Below, piece after piece: positions 51,933 through 61,925 of a stretch of 64,000 nt of DNA. The position numbers and the translations under genes were made by a program. Position 1 is the first letter of the stretch. The number at the start of each line of letters is the position of its first letter. The notes below the pieces were generated by a model. The model was not told where the DNA came from and ran no database searches. It saw only the letters and a program-made list of their open reading frames with translations. This DNA is from Paenibacillus taichungensis (GTDB lineage Bacteria; Bacillota; Bacilli; Paenibacillales; Paenibacillaceae), in assembly GCF_003287275.1 (NCBI RefSeq), contig NZ_QEVW01000003.1:1-64000 (forward strand), read 5' to 3'.

Positions 51933-52604
51933 ATGTTTAAAAATGTCTATGACTGGATTGACGAGCGTCTCGATATCACGCCAATTTGGAGGGACGTTGC
52001 GGATCATGAAGTTCCAGAGCACGTAAACCCGGCTCATCACTTTTCCGCATTCGTGTACTGCTTTGGTGGATTGACGTTCTTTATCACTGTTATTCAAATT
52101 TTGTCAGGGATGTTCCTGACCATGTATTATGTGCCTGATATTATTAATGCTTACGCCAGTGTCGAGTATTTGCAGACCAAAGTAGCCTTCGGTCAAATTG
52201 TACGCGGGATGCACCATTGGGGAGCCAGCTTGGTTATCGTTATGATGTTCTTACATACGATGCGTGTGTTCTTTACCGGCTCTTACAAAGCACCACGCGA
52301 GATGAACTGGGTTGTCGGCATGCTGATCTTTTTTGTCATGCTGGGTCTGGGGCTTACCGGGTACCTGTTGCCTTGGGATAACAAAGCCTACTTTGCAACC
52401 AAGGTTACTCTAGAGATTGCGAATACGGTTCCTTGGCTGGGGCCGATCATTAAGGAATTCCTGCAAGGCGGAACTATTGTAGGTGCACAGACGTTAACAC
52501 GGTTCTTTGCCCTGCACGTCTTCTTCCTTCCGGCTGTGCTTCTGGTGCTTCTGGTCGGTCACTTTATTATGATCCGCAGACAGGGCATTTCGGGACCACT
52601 ATAA
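51933..52604 (+). CDS. qcrB: Menaquinol:cytochrome c reductase cytochrome b subunit
   Basis: A 223-residue cytochrome b6-type protein with four membrane helices. Heme-ligating histidines are visible in HHFSAFVYCFGG/ RGMHHWGASLVIVMMFLHTMRVF (shortened: GMHHWGASLVIVMMFLHTMR) and ALHVFFLP / VGHFIMIRRQG. The split b6/subunit-IV organisation is as in B. subtilis. AGGAGGCG precedes the ATG. Confidence 0.97.
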   Translation: MFKNVYDWIDERLDITPIWRDVADHEVPEHVNPAHHFSAFVYCFGGLTFFITVIQILSGMFLTMYYVPDIINAYASVEYLQTKVAFGQIVRGMHHWGASLVIVMMFLHTMRVFFTGSYKAPREMNWVVGMLIFFVMLGLGLTGYLLPWDNKAYFATKVTLEIANTVPWLGPIIKEFLQGGTIVGAQTLTRFFALHVFFLPAVLLVLLVGHFIMIRRQGISGPL

Positions 52605-52625
52605 TCTGAGAAGGGAGGAATCGAC

Positions 52626-53507
52626 ATGGCTCACGGACACAAGTCAGATGACCAGGAAAAGATTATCTTCGTCGGGGACTCACGCGTCCGTAAAGGAGCG
52701 GGGTTTATAACTCCACCGGATTACACGGCGTATCCCGGCAAATCAGAGGCTTTTATTCCTAACTTCTTGCTGAAGGAATGGATGGTTGGTGTCGTTGTAC
52801 TGGTTGGTATTCTGGTATTAACGATTTCGGAACCTGCACCACTGGGCTATCCGGCCAATCCAAGTGCATCGGTTATCCCGATGCCAGACTGGTACTTCCT
52901 TTTTCTGTATCAGTATTTGAAATACCCCTATGCCTCAGGTGACTATGTCCTGCTCGGGGTACTTGGAGTCAGCGGAGTTGCTTTCGGCGCTTTGTTACTG
53001 GCCCCTTTTCTGGATACAGGCAAGGAGCGGCGTTTCTACAAACGTCCGATTGCATCATCACTTATGATTCTATCGGTGATGGCCGTCTTCTACCTGACCA
53101 ATGTTGCATGGACACACTACGCGCATGAGTTGGAAGCAAGCGGCCAGAAGCCGGAACATATTCAGCGTGAAGAAGAAGCGCGTGAGAAACACGCGCAGGG
53201 TCTGCCTACCTCCAACGCGCCAGGCCAAAACGAAGAAGTGGCGATCGTCGAGAAGGATGATCCTGCAATGGAAACCTTCAAAAAGGCCGGATGTATCGGA
53301 TGTCATGCGGCTGATATGAAGGGAGCAGGAGGGCCTTCGCTTCGGGGTGTGGGTGACAAACACAGCCAGGAAGAAATCCTGACGATTATCAAAGAAGGAT
53401 ATAACTCAATGCCCGCGATGTATGATCAAGCCATCGCCCAAGGTTTGACAGATGACGACATCAATCACTTGGCGGAATGGCTTGCGAAACAGAAGGCAGA
53501 ACAGTAA
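52626..53507 (+). CDS. qcrC: Menaquinol:cytochrome c reductase subunit IV-cytochrome c fusion
   Basis: A 293-residue fusion: the N-terminal half is the subunit-IV-like membrane part with three helices and PMPDWYFLFLYQYLKYP, the Qo-site region; the C-terminal ~90 residues are a c-type cytochrome with heme motif CIGCH (near residue 225) and a Met ligand in NSMPAMYD. The linker is charged (EEEAREKHAQGLPTSN). This fusion is standard in Bacillus QcrC. Confidence 0.96.
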   Translation: MAHGHKSDDQEKIIFVGDSRVRKGAGFITPPDYTAYPGKSEAFIPNFLLKEWMVGVVVLVGILVLTISEPAPLGYPANPSASVIPMPDWYFLFLYQYLKYPYASGDYVLLGVLGVSGVAFGALLLAPFLDTGKERRFYKRPIASSLMILSVMAVFYLTNVAWTHYAHELEASGQKPEHIQREEEAREKHAQGLPTSNAPGQNEEVAIVEKDDPAMETFKKAGCIGCHAADMKGAGGPSLRGVGDKHSQEEILTIIKEGYNSMPAMYDQAIAQGLTDDDINHLAEWLAKQKAEQ

Positions 53508-53524
53508 AATCGAAATAAGCAATG

Positions 53525-53557
53525 AAACCTGATCGTTTATGCGGTCAGGTTTTTTTG
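53525..53557 (+). terminator. Intrinsic terminator of qcrABC
   Basis: AAACCTGATCG / CGGTCAGGTTT with a T run. Confidence 0.92.
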
Positions 53558-53620
53558 AGGCGTTTTTCGCAACATCATCTTTTGGAACGAAGAATACATA
53601 TGATGGAAGGGGCAGAGCCT

Positions 53621-54247
53621 GTGGCTTTATCGTACTTTTGGAGCCGGGAATTTCTAACGAACCGTTATTTCCTGTGGCTTCTTTTTTGGTGTAACGCATT
53701 AGGAACAGTATATGGATACATATGGTACGGGGATCAATTGGAATATACGCTGGCACAGCAACCACTATGGCAAATTGTGTTTGTGCCGGACAGCCCAACA
53801 GCGAGTCTGTTTTTTACACTATCCTTGTTGTGGATTTTGTACAAGCCGAAATCGATGTTTCTGAATCGGATTGGACATGTCATACAGGCGCTTGCTGTGG
53901 TTACTTCGGTGAAATATGGCGTATGGGCAGTCTCCATTATCTTTGCAGGCTGGATGCAGGGGGGCGCACAGAACTGGCAGGATTGGATGTTAATTGCGTC
54001 TCATAGCGCCATGGCTATCGAGGCTTTGCTGTATGTGAGGTTCTTTGGGTTCCGTTGGGGTGCTTTGGTAATTGCTGCCTTGTGGACACTGCTAAACGAT
54101 ACAATGGATTATACCTATGACATCTTCCCTTGGCTGCCCGCATCGCTAATGGACAATCTGGACGGTGTGCGCAATTTCACTGTTGGACTGACGCTAGTGA
54201 GTATTCTCTGTGCGTGGCTTGCCTTGAGACAGGCCAAACGGGCCTGA
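53621..54247 (+). CDS. ypjA: YpjA-like DUF1405 membrane protein
   Basis: A 208-residue protein with about six membrane helices (for example YFLWLLFWCNALGTVYGY, IIFAGWMQGG, GALVIAALWTLLNDTMDY), matching YpjA after qcrC in B. subtilis; function unknown. The GTG at 53621, eight bases after GAAGGGG, gives the usual N-terminus (MALSYFWSREFLTNRYF). In-frame ATGs at 53600 and 53603 have weaker sites. Confidence 0.8.
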   Translation: MALSYFWSREFLTNRYFLWLLFWCNALGTVYGYIWYGDQLEYTLAQQPLWQIVFVPDSPTASLFFTLSLLWILYKPKSMFLNRIGHVIQALAVVTSVKYGVWAVSIIFAGWMQGGAQNWQDWMLIASHSAMAIEALLYVRFFGFRWGALVIAALWTLLNDTMDYTYDIFPWLPASLMDNLDGVRNFTVGLTLVSILCAWLALRQAKRA

Positions 54248-54313
54248 TTTCATCATGTAAGCTTGTTCTAAGGGACTCTCCCCTGCCATACATTGATGGT
54301 GGGAGGGATGTCC

Positions 54314-55183
54314 ATGAAGAGAACGTTCAGGATCAAAACTGGATTTATGGTGGTGTCGTTCATGACTCTACTGTTCTGGACGAACTTGTCATACAGCGTA
54401 TCAGCGGAAAGTACAGGTACGAACGGAAATACAGATCAGCAAGTATCCGTCAAAAATTCAATTGAGCAATTAAATGAAGAAGCGGCCTTGTTGTATCGAC
54501 ATGCCTTGGAGAATGATATCGAAGAGGTTAGAGGCAGTATTTTGCGAATCAGTAAAGGTCTGGAGCATATCTCCTTTGAGGGTCAGACGACAGTAGAAGG
54601 CATTCATGCCCTATCCGAGACCATTGTTGAAGTGAAAGAAGCTGCGGTCAGGGTGAAAAGTGATGATGTGTCTCTCCAGCAGGCCTCTGCCAAACTGCGA
54701 CTTGCAGCGGACAGTCTCGCCAACCCGGCCAAACCTCTATGGCTCCAGTATTATAAAATTGTAAAAAATGATATTGATGCGCTGTCAACCGCGGCAGATC
54801 AGCAGTTAAGTTCGACGATAATAGCGAGCCGCTACAGCTTACTGGAGGAGCATTACGAGACGATTCGACCTGCGGCGATGATCCGCCGTGAACCATACGA
54901 GATCGCCCAACTGGATGCCTGGTTGTCTCATACCAAGGGTTTGACTTCGGCCAAGCAGACTGACATTGCACAATTAAAGAGTATGGTAGCCCATGGTGAA
55001 GAGTTGGTGAATCAGTTGTTCGGTCGGGAAAAGGACGAAAGTGCCTTTGTACCTTTTGTTCAGGGACCCAATCGCAGGGCAGCCGGATTGCTCATTACTT
55101 CCATAATCATAGCAGCACTAAGTTATGCGGGTTACCGTAAATATCGGGCACAGCAGCAAGGTATTTTTCCGTTTCGGCGTTAG
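54314..55183 (+). CDS. ypjB: Sporulation protein YpjB
   Basis: A 289-residue protein with an N-terminal signal sequence (RIKTGFMVVSFMTLLFWTNLS), a helical extracytoplasmic domain and a C-terminal membrane helix (AAGLLITSIIIAALSYAGY), the layout of YpjB, a sigma-E-controlled protein of unknown role in sporulation. ATG 54314 is at proper distance from GGGAGGG (54301-54307); earlier in-frame ATGs at 54293 and 54308 are too close to or before it. Confidence 0.8.
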   Translation: MKRTFRIKTGFMVVSFMTLLFWTNLSYSVSAESTGTNGNTDQQVSVKNSIEQLNEEAALLYRHALENDIEEVRGSILRISKGLEHISFEGQTTVEGIHALSETIVEVKEAAVRVKSDDVSLQQASAKLRLAADSLANPAKPLWLQYYKIVKNDIDALSTAADQQLSSTIIASRYSLLEEHYETIRPAAMIRREPYEIAQLDAWLSHTKGLTSAKQTDIAQLKSMVAHGEELVNQLFGREKDESAFVPFVQGPNRRAAGLLITSIIIAALSYAGYRKYRAQQQGIFPFRR

Positions 55184-55210
55184 GCCATTATTGTCATCAC
55201 GATATGACAA

Positions 55211-55275
55211 AGACCTCTGTCTACAAGGACAGCCATTCCCTGGCTCTTCTCTTGAGGATAGAGGTTTTATTTTTG
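55211..55275. terminator. Terminator between convergent ypjB and the YitT gene
   Basis: ACCTCT (55213-55218) and AGAGGT (55260-55265) enclose AGCCA/TGGCT (55231-55245); a T-rich tail follows on the plus strand. Confidence 0.65.
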
Positions 55276-55289
55276 TACCAGTATAAAAT

Positions 55290-56159
55290 TCAGCTTTCCT
55301 TAAACCCTTCTCCATGTACGTCATGCACATCGCTAATAATAACAAAAGCTCTAGGATCAACCGAACGCACAATCGTCTGTAAACGTCTGAATTCCTGTCT
55401 GGATATGACACAGTAAGCAACATGTTTGGCTTGTTTCGAATAAGCACCAATGGCGGGAATGAGCGTTACGCCGCGATCCATATCACGGGTGATTAAATCT
55501 GCAATCTCAGGTGCATGATCACTGATGATCATAAATGCGCGGGCCGAATAGGCTCCTTCCTGAATGAAGTCGATTACTTTAGAGGCGATAAATACAGCTA
55601 CAAGGGTATAGAGTATTTTTTCTTTGGGAATGTAGACGAGGGAGATACCAATAATGATGAAATCGATACCTAATAGTACACGTCCCATACTCCAGCCATA
55701 TTTTCGATTAAGAATGCGGGCAATGATGTCAGATCCACCTGTCGTTCCGCCCCAGCGGAATACAATTCCAAGGCCTGCTCCCAATGTAACCCCAGCGTAA
55801 AGCGCTGCAAGTAAAAGGTCATTCTCGGTATGCAGCGGTTCAATCCAGCCAAGATCAATCATTTTTTCAAATAACCACAGGAACACCGTAAGCGCTCCTA
55901 TACCCACGCCTGTATAGATCATCTGTCTGCCGCCCAAAATCTTGAGCCCCACCAGAAAGAGTGGAATATTAACGACCAAGGTTGTAAGCGAAGGAGAGAT
56001 GTTGAACGCATAATTTAGCAGGACCGTAATCCCGGTTACTCCGCCTTCCATGAGTTGGTTGGGGATGATGAAGTACAGAAGTCCAAAGGCATATAATGCC
56101 GTACCCAATAGGATGGGGAGAATCAATTTGAATTGAACCCAGGTTTTGGAAGTGCTCAT
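55290..56159 (-). CDS. ypjC: YitT family (DUF161/DUF2179) membrane protein, YpjC-like
   Basis: A 289-residue protein with five to six N-terminal membrane helices (LILPILLGTALYAFGLLYF, MEGGVTGITVLLNYAF, GIVFRWGGTTGGSDIIARIL) and a C-terminal cytoplasmic DUF2179 domain (RAFMIISDHAPEIADLITRD). The ATG at 56159 follows GGAGAGGG on the minus strand. Members may be transporters, but no substrate is established. The only minus-strand gene in the ypj cluster. Confidence 0.88.
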   Translation of the reverse strand: MSTSKTWVQFKLILPILLGTALYAFGLLYFIIPNQLMEGGVTGITVLLNYAFNISPSLTTLVVNIPLFLVGLKILGGRQMIYTGVGIGALTVFLWLFEKMIDLGWIEPLHTENDLLLAALYAGVTLGAGLGIVFRWGGTTGGSDIIARILNRKYGWSMGRVLLGIDFIIIGISLVYIPKEKILYTLVAVFIASKVIDFIQEGAYSARAFMIISDHAPEIADLITRDMDRGVTLIPAIGAYSKQAKHVAYCVISRQEFRRLQTIVRSVDPRAFVIISDVHDVHGEGFKES

Positions 56160-56332
56160 AAGTTCCCTCTCCGTTTTACAAATTAGAATGAGAAAGCAAT
56201 CATTCCCATCTTAGTATACCTGTTTATTGATTCTTTAAAAATGATTTGTCGTTTATGATGGTGGAAGTGAATCTAAATAACTGATATATTAGGAACAAAT
56301 ACGACACAATTTCAAAAGGAGAATCCGTTCTC

Positions 56333-56662
56333 ATGGAGAAAAGCATTGCAGAAATGCAGCGTGAGGTTGATCTGTATATTTCCCAGTTCAAAGAAGGATA
56401 CTTCAGTCCGCTGGCCATGCTCGCCCGTATGTCTGAAGAGGTGGGAGAGCTAGCAAGGGAAGTAAATCACGAGTTCGGTGAAAAACCGAAAAAAACTTCC
56501 GAAGCAGACAATTCCATTGAGCTTGAGCTCGGGGACATTTTATTTATCACGATTTGTTTTGCTAATTCTCTCGGGATCGATCTGGCAGAGGCGCACGACA
56601 AAGTCATGCATAAATTTAACACACGCGATGCAAATCGGTGGACGCCAAAAAACACCGATTAG
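56333..56662 (+). CDS. ypjD: MazG-type nucleotide pyrophosphohydrolase (YpjD-like)
   Basis: A 109-residue all-alpha NTP pyrophosphatase. The metal-binding EExxE appears as SEEVGELARE near residue 32, and the second acidic pair in ELGDILFI near residue 64. These small MazG enzymes hydrolyse non-canonical nucleotides to monophosphates. AAAAGGAG precedes ATG 56333. Located just before dapB as in B. subtilis. Confidence 0.9.
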   Translation: MEKSIAEMQREVDLYISQFKEGYFSPLAMLARMSEEVGELAREVNHEFGEKPKKTSEADNSIELELGDILFITICFANSLGIDLAEAHDKVMHKFNTRDANRWTPKNTD

Positions 56663-56714
56663 GCGTAGATTACATATGCTGTACCATCACCTCAATGGGG
56701 GAGGGACAGCTTGG

Positions 56715-57239
56715 ATGATGAAACCGGAAGAGTATATGCAGCATGCTTACCGCTGTATTTTGCAAAATGATTTTGAGCAGGCGATTCGTTGGTTTGAATC
56801 TGCCATTGATGCTTACCCGAAACATGCGGAGCTCTATTATCGTTGTTCCATTACACATGCCCGCAGTCAACACCTTGTTCCAGCGCTTGAATATGCACGT
56901 AAGGCTGTTGAACTGTCACAGGGGATAGAGGAGTATGTTTTGCATTTGCAGACCCTCGAAGCCAAACAGATAAGCCTTCAGGCTAAGGTGCTGCTTGAAC
57001 AGGCCGGAAACGGAACGCATGAACGATATGTGCAGGCGGCCGATCTGCTGAAACAGGCAGTTAAACTTGACCCGTTATATGTGGAAGCGCATATCATGCT
57101 TGCTCTTGCTTACAGTGATCTGAATGAGTTCGACCTTGCAACCCGTTCCGTTCGTGACGCATTGTTGCTGGACCCGCAGAATGATCAACTGCATCTATTG
57201 TTACAGGAAATTAAGCAGCGTATGAAATCCATTCAATAA
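56715..57239 (+). CDS. TPR-repeat protein
   Basis: A 174-residue protein built of tetratricopeptide repeats, for example AIRWFESAIDAYPKHAELYYR, ALEYARKAVELSQG and AADLLKQAVKLDPLYVEAH. It has no membrane or catalytic segment, so it is a likely cytoplasmic scaffold; partners unknown. ATG 56715 or 56718 follows GGGGGAGGG. It lies between the MazG gene and dapB, where B. subtilis has no TPR gene. Confidence 0.75.
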   Translation: MMKPEEYMQHAYRCILQNDFEQAIRWFESAIDAYPKHAELYYRCSITHARSQHLVPALEYARKAVELSQGIEEYVLHLQTLEAKQISLQAKVLLEQAGNGTHERYVQAADLLKQAVKLDPLYVEAHIMLALAYSDLNEFDLATRSVRDALLLDPQNDQLHLLLQEIKQRMKSIQ

Positions 57240-57319
57240 GATGCCATTTCATAATGGGATGGATATCTTTTGAATGGATTCAACCAAACGAACCAACATA
57301 GTGAGGAGATGCAGTCAAG

Positions 57320-58123
57320 ATGAGTGAAGTAATAAGAGTTGCCGTAATCGGAGCAGCTGGCCGGATGGGCCGTGAAGTAGTGAAACTGGTGCTTCAAGAT
57401 CCTGAACTGGAGCTCGCCGCAGCGGTCAACCGCTCCGGAGTAGGCACGGATGCCGGAACACTTGTCGGTCTGCCCGAATGTGGTGTGCTTTTGACCGATG
57501 ATATCGAGATGGCGTTTGCAGAGACTAAACCACAGGTTATGGTGGACTTCACAGTCCCTCAATATGCCTTTACCCATACAGAGATTGCGATCCGTCATGG
57601 GGTCAGACCTGTTATGGGTGTTACCGGCTTTACGCCGGAACAGATCGAACAGCTGGACAAGCTGTGTCAGGACAAAGGTATTGGAGGATTGATTGCCCCG
57701 AACTTCTCAATCGGTGCTATTCTGATGATGAGATTTGCCGCACAGGCTGCCAAACATATGCCGAATGTGGAGATCATCGAATATCACGGAGATCAGAAGC
57801 TTGATGCTCCTTCGGGTACAGCAATCAAAACAGCCGAGCTAATTGCAGCAAACCGCGAGGAACTCCGTCAGGGTAATCCGAATGAAGAAGAGACGATCGA
57901 AGGATCACGTGGCGGATACTATAATGGATTCCGAATTCATAGTGTCCGGTTGCCGGGGGTATTCGCCCAGCAGGAAGTGGTATTTGGAGACTTTGGCCAA
58001 TCCCTCAAAATCCGTCATGATTCATATGAGCGTGCAGGTTATATGCCTGGTGTTAAGATTGGTGTACAGAAGGTTATGGAATATACGGGACTTATCTACG
58101 GATTTGATCACTTTATCGACTAA
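57320..58123 (+). CDS. dapB: 4-hydroxy-tetrahydrodipicolinate reductase
   Basis: Second committed step of lysine/diaminopimelate synthesis, also feeding dipicolinate for spores. The 267 residues begin with the NAD(P)-binding GAAGRMGREVV and contain GVTGFT, APNFSIGA and YHGDQKLDAPSGTA with the catalytic His/Lys region. ATG 57320 follows GAGGAG. Confidence 0.97.
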   Translation: MSEVIRVAVIGAAGRMGREVVKLVLQDPELELAAAVNRSGVGTDAGTLVGLPECGVLLTDDIEMAFAETKPQVMVDFTVPQYAFTHTEIAIRHGVRPVMGVTGFTPEQIEQLDKLCQDKGIGGLIAPNFSIGAILMMRFAAQAAKHMPNVEIIEYHGDQKLDAPSGTAIKTAELIAANREELRQGNPNEEETIEGSRGGYYNGFRIHSVRLPGVFAQQEVVFGDFGQSLKIRHDSYERAGYMPGVKIGVQKVMEYTGLIYGFDHFID

Positions 58124-58150
58124 AAGAGGTAACACTAAAAGGAGATTGTC

Positions 58151-58591
58151 ATGTTGAAAATTGCATTTATTGCCCATGATCGCAAAAAAGAAGAGATGGT
58201 TAACTTCGTGACAGCCTACGAAAACGTATTTACAGACCATCAACTATACTCGACAGGTACAACAGGTCTTCGCATTATGGAAGGAACTTCATTACAGATC
58301 CATCGGTTTGAATCCGGTCCACTGGGCGGAGATCAACAGATCGGAGCCTTGGTTGCACAAAATGAGATGGATCTAATTATTTTCCTGCGTGATCCATTGA
58401 TGGCACAGCCGCATGAACCAGATATTAACGCTTTGCTGCGTCTGTGCGATGTACAGGGGATCCCGCTTGCTACGAATATTGCAACTGCAGAGATTCTCGT
58501 CAAAGCGCTCGATCGCGGTGATTTTGGCTGGAGAGAGCTTGTACATAAATACAAGCCTGAAGGTGGATTGAATTCGGGTGATGCTCAATGA
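58151..58591 (+). CDS. mgsA: Methylglyoxal synthase
   Basis: Converts dihydroxyacetone phosphate to methylglyoxal and phosphate. The 146-residue enzyme shows [21 protein letters not shown] (phosphate site), [12 protein letters not shown] with a catalytic Asp, and [21 protein letters not shown] precedes the ATG. It overlaps bshB1 by four bases; bacillithiol made by the next genes helps detoxify methylglyoxal. Confidence 0.96.
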   Translation: MLKIAFIAHDRKKEEMVNFVTAYENVFTDHQLYSTGTTGLRIMEGTSLQIHRFESGPLGGDQQIGALVAQNEMDLIIFLRDPLMAQPHEPDINALLRLCDVQGIPLATNIATAEILVKALDRGDFGWRELVHKYKPEGGLNSGDAQ

Positions 58592-59289
58592 GTTTGGACA
58601 TTCTCATATTTGGTGCACACGCGGATGATGCAGAGATTGGGATGGCAGGAACAATTGCCAAACATACTGCAGCTGGACTGAAAGTAGGCGTGTGTGATCT
58701 GACCCGAGCGGAGATGTCTTCCAACGGGACGGTAGAGCGCAGAGCCGAGGAAGCGGAGCAAGCCTCCCGCGTCCTCGGTCTTTCGTGTCGAAGCAACCTA
58801 GGTTTGCCTGATCGGGGGCTGTTTATTACTCCTGAACACATTGAGGCTGTGACTGCCGAGATACGTCGTCATGCCCCTCGAATCGTGTTCGCGCCATATT
58901 GGGAGGATCGTCACCCGGATCATGTGATGTGCAGCAAGCTGGTGCAGGAGGCTGTCTTTAATGCCAAGCTTAGAAACTATAAGCCGGACATGCCCGCAGT
59001 TCAAGTGAAAGAATTGTATTTTTACTTCATTAACGATATCGGACCAACGGATTTGATTGTGGATATTACGGAACACTATGAGCAGAAGGAAAATTCATTG
59101 CTTAGTTATCGTTCCCAGTTCGAATTGGGAGAAGGCGCAGTGGCCACTCCATTGACTCAAGGATATATTGAACGTGTAAAAGCCCGGGATTCTTTGCTCG
59201 GACAGCGGAGCCTTATTCCATTTGCTGAAGGATTCGCTAGCATTACACCTTATGTAGTTCATCAATTTGGCCAGGCAGCCAAGTCATAA
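58588..59289 (+). CDS. bshB1: Bacillithiol biosynthesis deacetylase
   Basis: Deacetylates GlcNAc-malate to GlcN-malate, the second step of bacillithiol synthesis. The 233-residue LmbE-type zinc hydrolase has AHADDAEIG (metal and catalytic residues) at the N-terminus and [13 protein letters not shown] near residue 110. The start overlaps the mgsA stop (ATGA); bshA follows after 95 bp. Confidence 0.95.
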   Translation: MSLDILIFGAHADDAEIGMAGTIAKHTAAGLKVGVCDLTRAEMSSNGTVERRAEEAEQASRVLGLSCRSNLGLPDRGLFITPEHIEAVTAEIRRHAPRIVFAPYWEDRHPDHVMCSKLVQEAVFNAKLRNYKPDMPAVQVKELYFYFINDIGPTDLIVDITEHYEQKENSLLSYRSQFELGEGAVATPLTQGYIERVKARDSLLGQRSLIPFAEGFASITPYVVHQFGQAAKS

Positions 59290-59384
59290 AACGATCGAAC
59301 TTGCTCGTATAAATCATTTATCATTGCATTTCCGTTGCATTACATCAACCTGCACACGCGGGAGATTAAAGGAGCGTCCACCGG

Positions 59385-60545
59385 ATGGATCAAAAGCTAA
59401 AAATTGGTATAACCTGTTATCCGTCCCTCGGAGGGTCTGGCGTTGTCGCAACGGAGCTGGGCAAATTGCTTGCCGAACAGGGTCACCAGGTTCACTTTAT
59501 TGCCAATAGTATCCCGTTTAGACTGGGTAAATTTCAGAAAAATATTTTTTATCATGAAGTTGAGGTCAACGATTATTACGTCTTCCGTTATCCACCGTAT
59601 GACCTTTCATTGGCCACGAAAATGGCGCAAGTCGCCAAAGCACAGCAACTGGATCTGCTACATGTACATTATGCAGTGCCACATGCGGTGTGTGCCTTTT
59701 TGGCAAAACAAATGGTTGGCGAGGATTTAAAGGTGGTTACAACGTTACACGGAACAGATATTACTGTACTGGCGCAGGATGAGTCGTTGAAGGATCTGAT
59801 TCGACTTGCCATCAACGAGAGTGATGCGGTTACGGCCGTATCCCAGGATTTGATTCGTGAAACGGTTGATTTGCTGGATATTAGACGTCCAATCGATCTG
59901 ACCTATAACTTTATTGATAAAAGAATTTATTATCCACGTGATGCAGCAAGTCTGCGTAGAGACTTTGCAGCACCTCACGAGAAAATACTCATGCATATCT
60001 CCAACTTCCGTCCTGTGAAGAGAACACAGGATGTGGTAGAAGTGTTCCGTCAAGTACAGGAGCAAGTACCTGCCAAACTGTTATTTGTTGGTGAAGGACC
60101 GGATTTGCCGAAGATTCAATGGAAGATTAATGAGCTTGGACTAAATGACAAGGTCCATTTCCTAGGTAAGCAGGATGATATTGCTCAAGTCATTTCGATG
60201 GCTGATGTACTTATGCTGCCGTCGGAGAAGGAAAGCTTTGGTCTGGTAGCTCTCGAAGCCATGGCTTGTGGTGTACCTACCATTGGTTCACTGGCAGGGG
60301 GGATACCTGAATTGGTATTGCACGGCAAGACCGGATTTTTGTCTCCAATCGGCGATACGCAATCAATGGCGGAGAATACGATTCGTTTGTTGACAGACGA
60401 CCGTTTGACAGCGGACTTCAGAGAAGCGTGCTTGAGACGGGCGCACCATGATTTCTGCAACGATGCTATTCGGCATGAATATGAACAAATATACTACCGG
60501 GTGCTGGGACGTGAAGTTCCGAATCTGAAGCCGGTTTGTGGCTGA
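59385..60545 (+). CDS. bshA: Bacillithiol synthase glycosyltransferase BshA
   Basis: GT4-family enzyme joining UDP-GlcNAc to L-malate, the first step of bacillithiol synthesis. The 386 residues show ITCYPSLGGSGVVATELGK, TTLHGTDITVL and the C-terminal sugar-nucleotide motif LPSEKESFGLVALEAMACG with EX7E. AAGGAG precedes ATG 59385. Confidence 0.96.
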   Translation: MDQKLKIGITCYPSLGGSGVVATELGKLLAEQGHQVHFIANSIPFRLGKFQKNIFYHEVEVNDYYVFRYPPYDLSLATKMAQVAKAQQLDLLHVHYAVPHAVCAFLAKQMVGEDLKVVTTLHGTDITVLAQDESLKDLIRLAINESDAVTAVSQDLIRETVDLLDIRRPIDLTYNFIDKRIYYPRDAASLRRDFAAPHEKILMHISNFRPVKRTQDVVEVFRQVQEQVPAKLLFVGEGPDLPKIQWKINELGLNDKVHFLGKQDDIAQVISMADVLMLPSEKESFGLVALEAMACGVPTIGSLAGGIPELVLHGKTGFLSPIGDTQSMAENTIRLLTDDRLTADFREACLRRAHHDFCNDAIRHEYEQIYYRVLGREVPNLKPVCG

Positions 60546-60626
60546 TTGTCAGATAGGATTGTTCTATCTTGGAAATATATCTGTGTAAGCCACACCAAGC
60601 AACACGTAGTTATGGGGTGAGAGTAA

Positions 60627-61925
60627 GTGGTTCAATGGACACAGGTAGATCATGAAATGGCAAGTCAAAGTGAACAGGTACTGCGGACATTAAATGAAAA
60701 GGGGTACGAAGCTTACTGGGTCGGTGGTTGCGTGCGTGATGAACTGCTGGAACGTAGCGTGGATGATATGGATATCACCACGTCCGCTTCCCCTGAGCAA
60801 GTCATGGAATTGTTCGCGGATTGTATTCCTACGGGCCTCCAGCATGGAACGGTTACTGTTCGTTCAGGAGGCTTTTATTTTGAAGTTACGACCTTCCGCA
60901 CTGAATCTGAATATAAGGATAATCGAAGACCCGCTGCCGTTCAATTTGTGCAGGATGTCAAAGAAGATTTGCAGCGGCGTGACTTCACAATGAATGCTCT
61001 CGCTATGGATCGTGACGGAAATATCGTTGATCCTTTTGGTGGACAATCGGATATTCAGGATGGAAGGGTCAGATGTGTGGGATCGGCGGCAGAACGGTTT
61101 GGTGAAGATGCGCTGCGGATGCTTCGCTGTGTGCGTTTTGCTTCGGTATTTGATTTCAAAATTGCCTACAACACCTGGAAGGGCCTTGTTCATCAAAAGG
61201 ATCTGCTCCAACATATCGCTATGGAAAGAGTGCGTACCGAAATGGTGAAAATGATGGCAGGACCCCATCCGCTGCGCGGTCTGGAATTGCTGTTTCGCAG
61301 CCAGGCACTGGAGCATGTGAAAGCACCAATCAACAGGGAACGATTCAATAAAGCCCTCATGTTCAATATGGAACAATTGATGGAAGAGAACGTTTTATTG
61401 CGCTGGTCCATGATACTCATTGCAGGCCGCTATACCAGGGCTGAAGCAGATGCTTTGCTTCGAAAATGGACGTTTTCTAATGACGATCGTTCCCGCATTA
61501 ATGGAGTTCTGCAGGTCGAAGAGTTGATCCGGACTGTCGTACAGAAGCAGAAGGATGAGAAGACACTGCGATCAGAGTGGATTGTAACTGTGCTGTCTTG
61601 CGGACGTCAGGCTACAGAGGACTGGCTCATCATTCAACGACTGCTTCCAGATGGTTGGAGAGATCAAGAGGTTCTACATGAAGAACAGATCGTAGTAATA
61701 CAATCCCAAGGTTCTTCCTGGAGTCAATCCATGAAGGTGCACGAACTGAAAGACCTGCAGATTACGGGTGAGAACGTTGTGCAGCTGCTTGGACGCAAGG
61801 GTGGACCATGGCTGGGACAACTGATGAAATATCTCTTAAGAGAGACTGCGATCGGAAATATAGCGAATCAGCATGATATGCTGACCAACGAAGTAAAGCG
61901 GGTGGCTGCAGATGACCAAGCATGA
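60627..61925 (+). CDS. cca: CCA-adding tRNA nucleotidyltransferase
   Basis: Adds or repairs the 3' CCA end of tRNAs. The 432 residues carry the class-II head domain WVGGCVRDELL, DDMDITTSA (catalytic DxD), QRRDFTMNAL and the template motif EDALRMLRCVRFAS. The rest is the helical neck, body and tail. GTG 60627 follows GGGGTGAG. It overlaps birA by 14 bases. Confidence 0.96.
   Translation: MVQWTQVDHEMASQSEQVLRTLNEKGYEAYWVGGCVRDELLERSVDDMDITTSASPEQVMELFADCIPTGLQHGTVTVRSGGFYFEVTTFRTESEYKDNRRPAAVQFVQDVKEDLQRRDFTMNALAMDRDGNIVDPFGGQSDIQDGRVRCVGSAAERFGEDALRMLRCVRFASVFDFKIAYNTWKGLVHQKDLLQHIAMERVRTEMVKMMAGPHPLRGLELLFRSQALEHVKAPINRERFNKALMFNMEQLMEENVLLRWSMILIAGRYTRAEADALLRKWTFSNDDRSRINGVLQVEELIRTVVQKQKDEKTLRSEWIVTVLSCGRQATEDWLIIQRLLPDGWRDQEVLHEEQIVVIQSQGSSWSQSMKVHELKDLQITGENVVQLLGRKGGPWLGQLMKYLLRETAIGNIANQHDMLTNEVKRVAADDQA

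Noticed and set aside
54287..54294. Sigma-E -10-like CATACATT before ypjB
   Set aside because: The match is perfect, but the start of transcription would fall inside the ribosome site and the -35 is poor.
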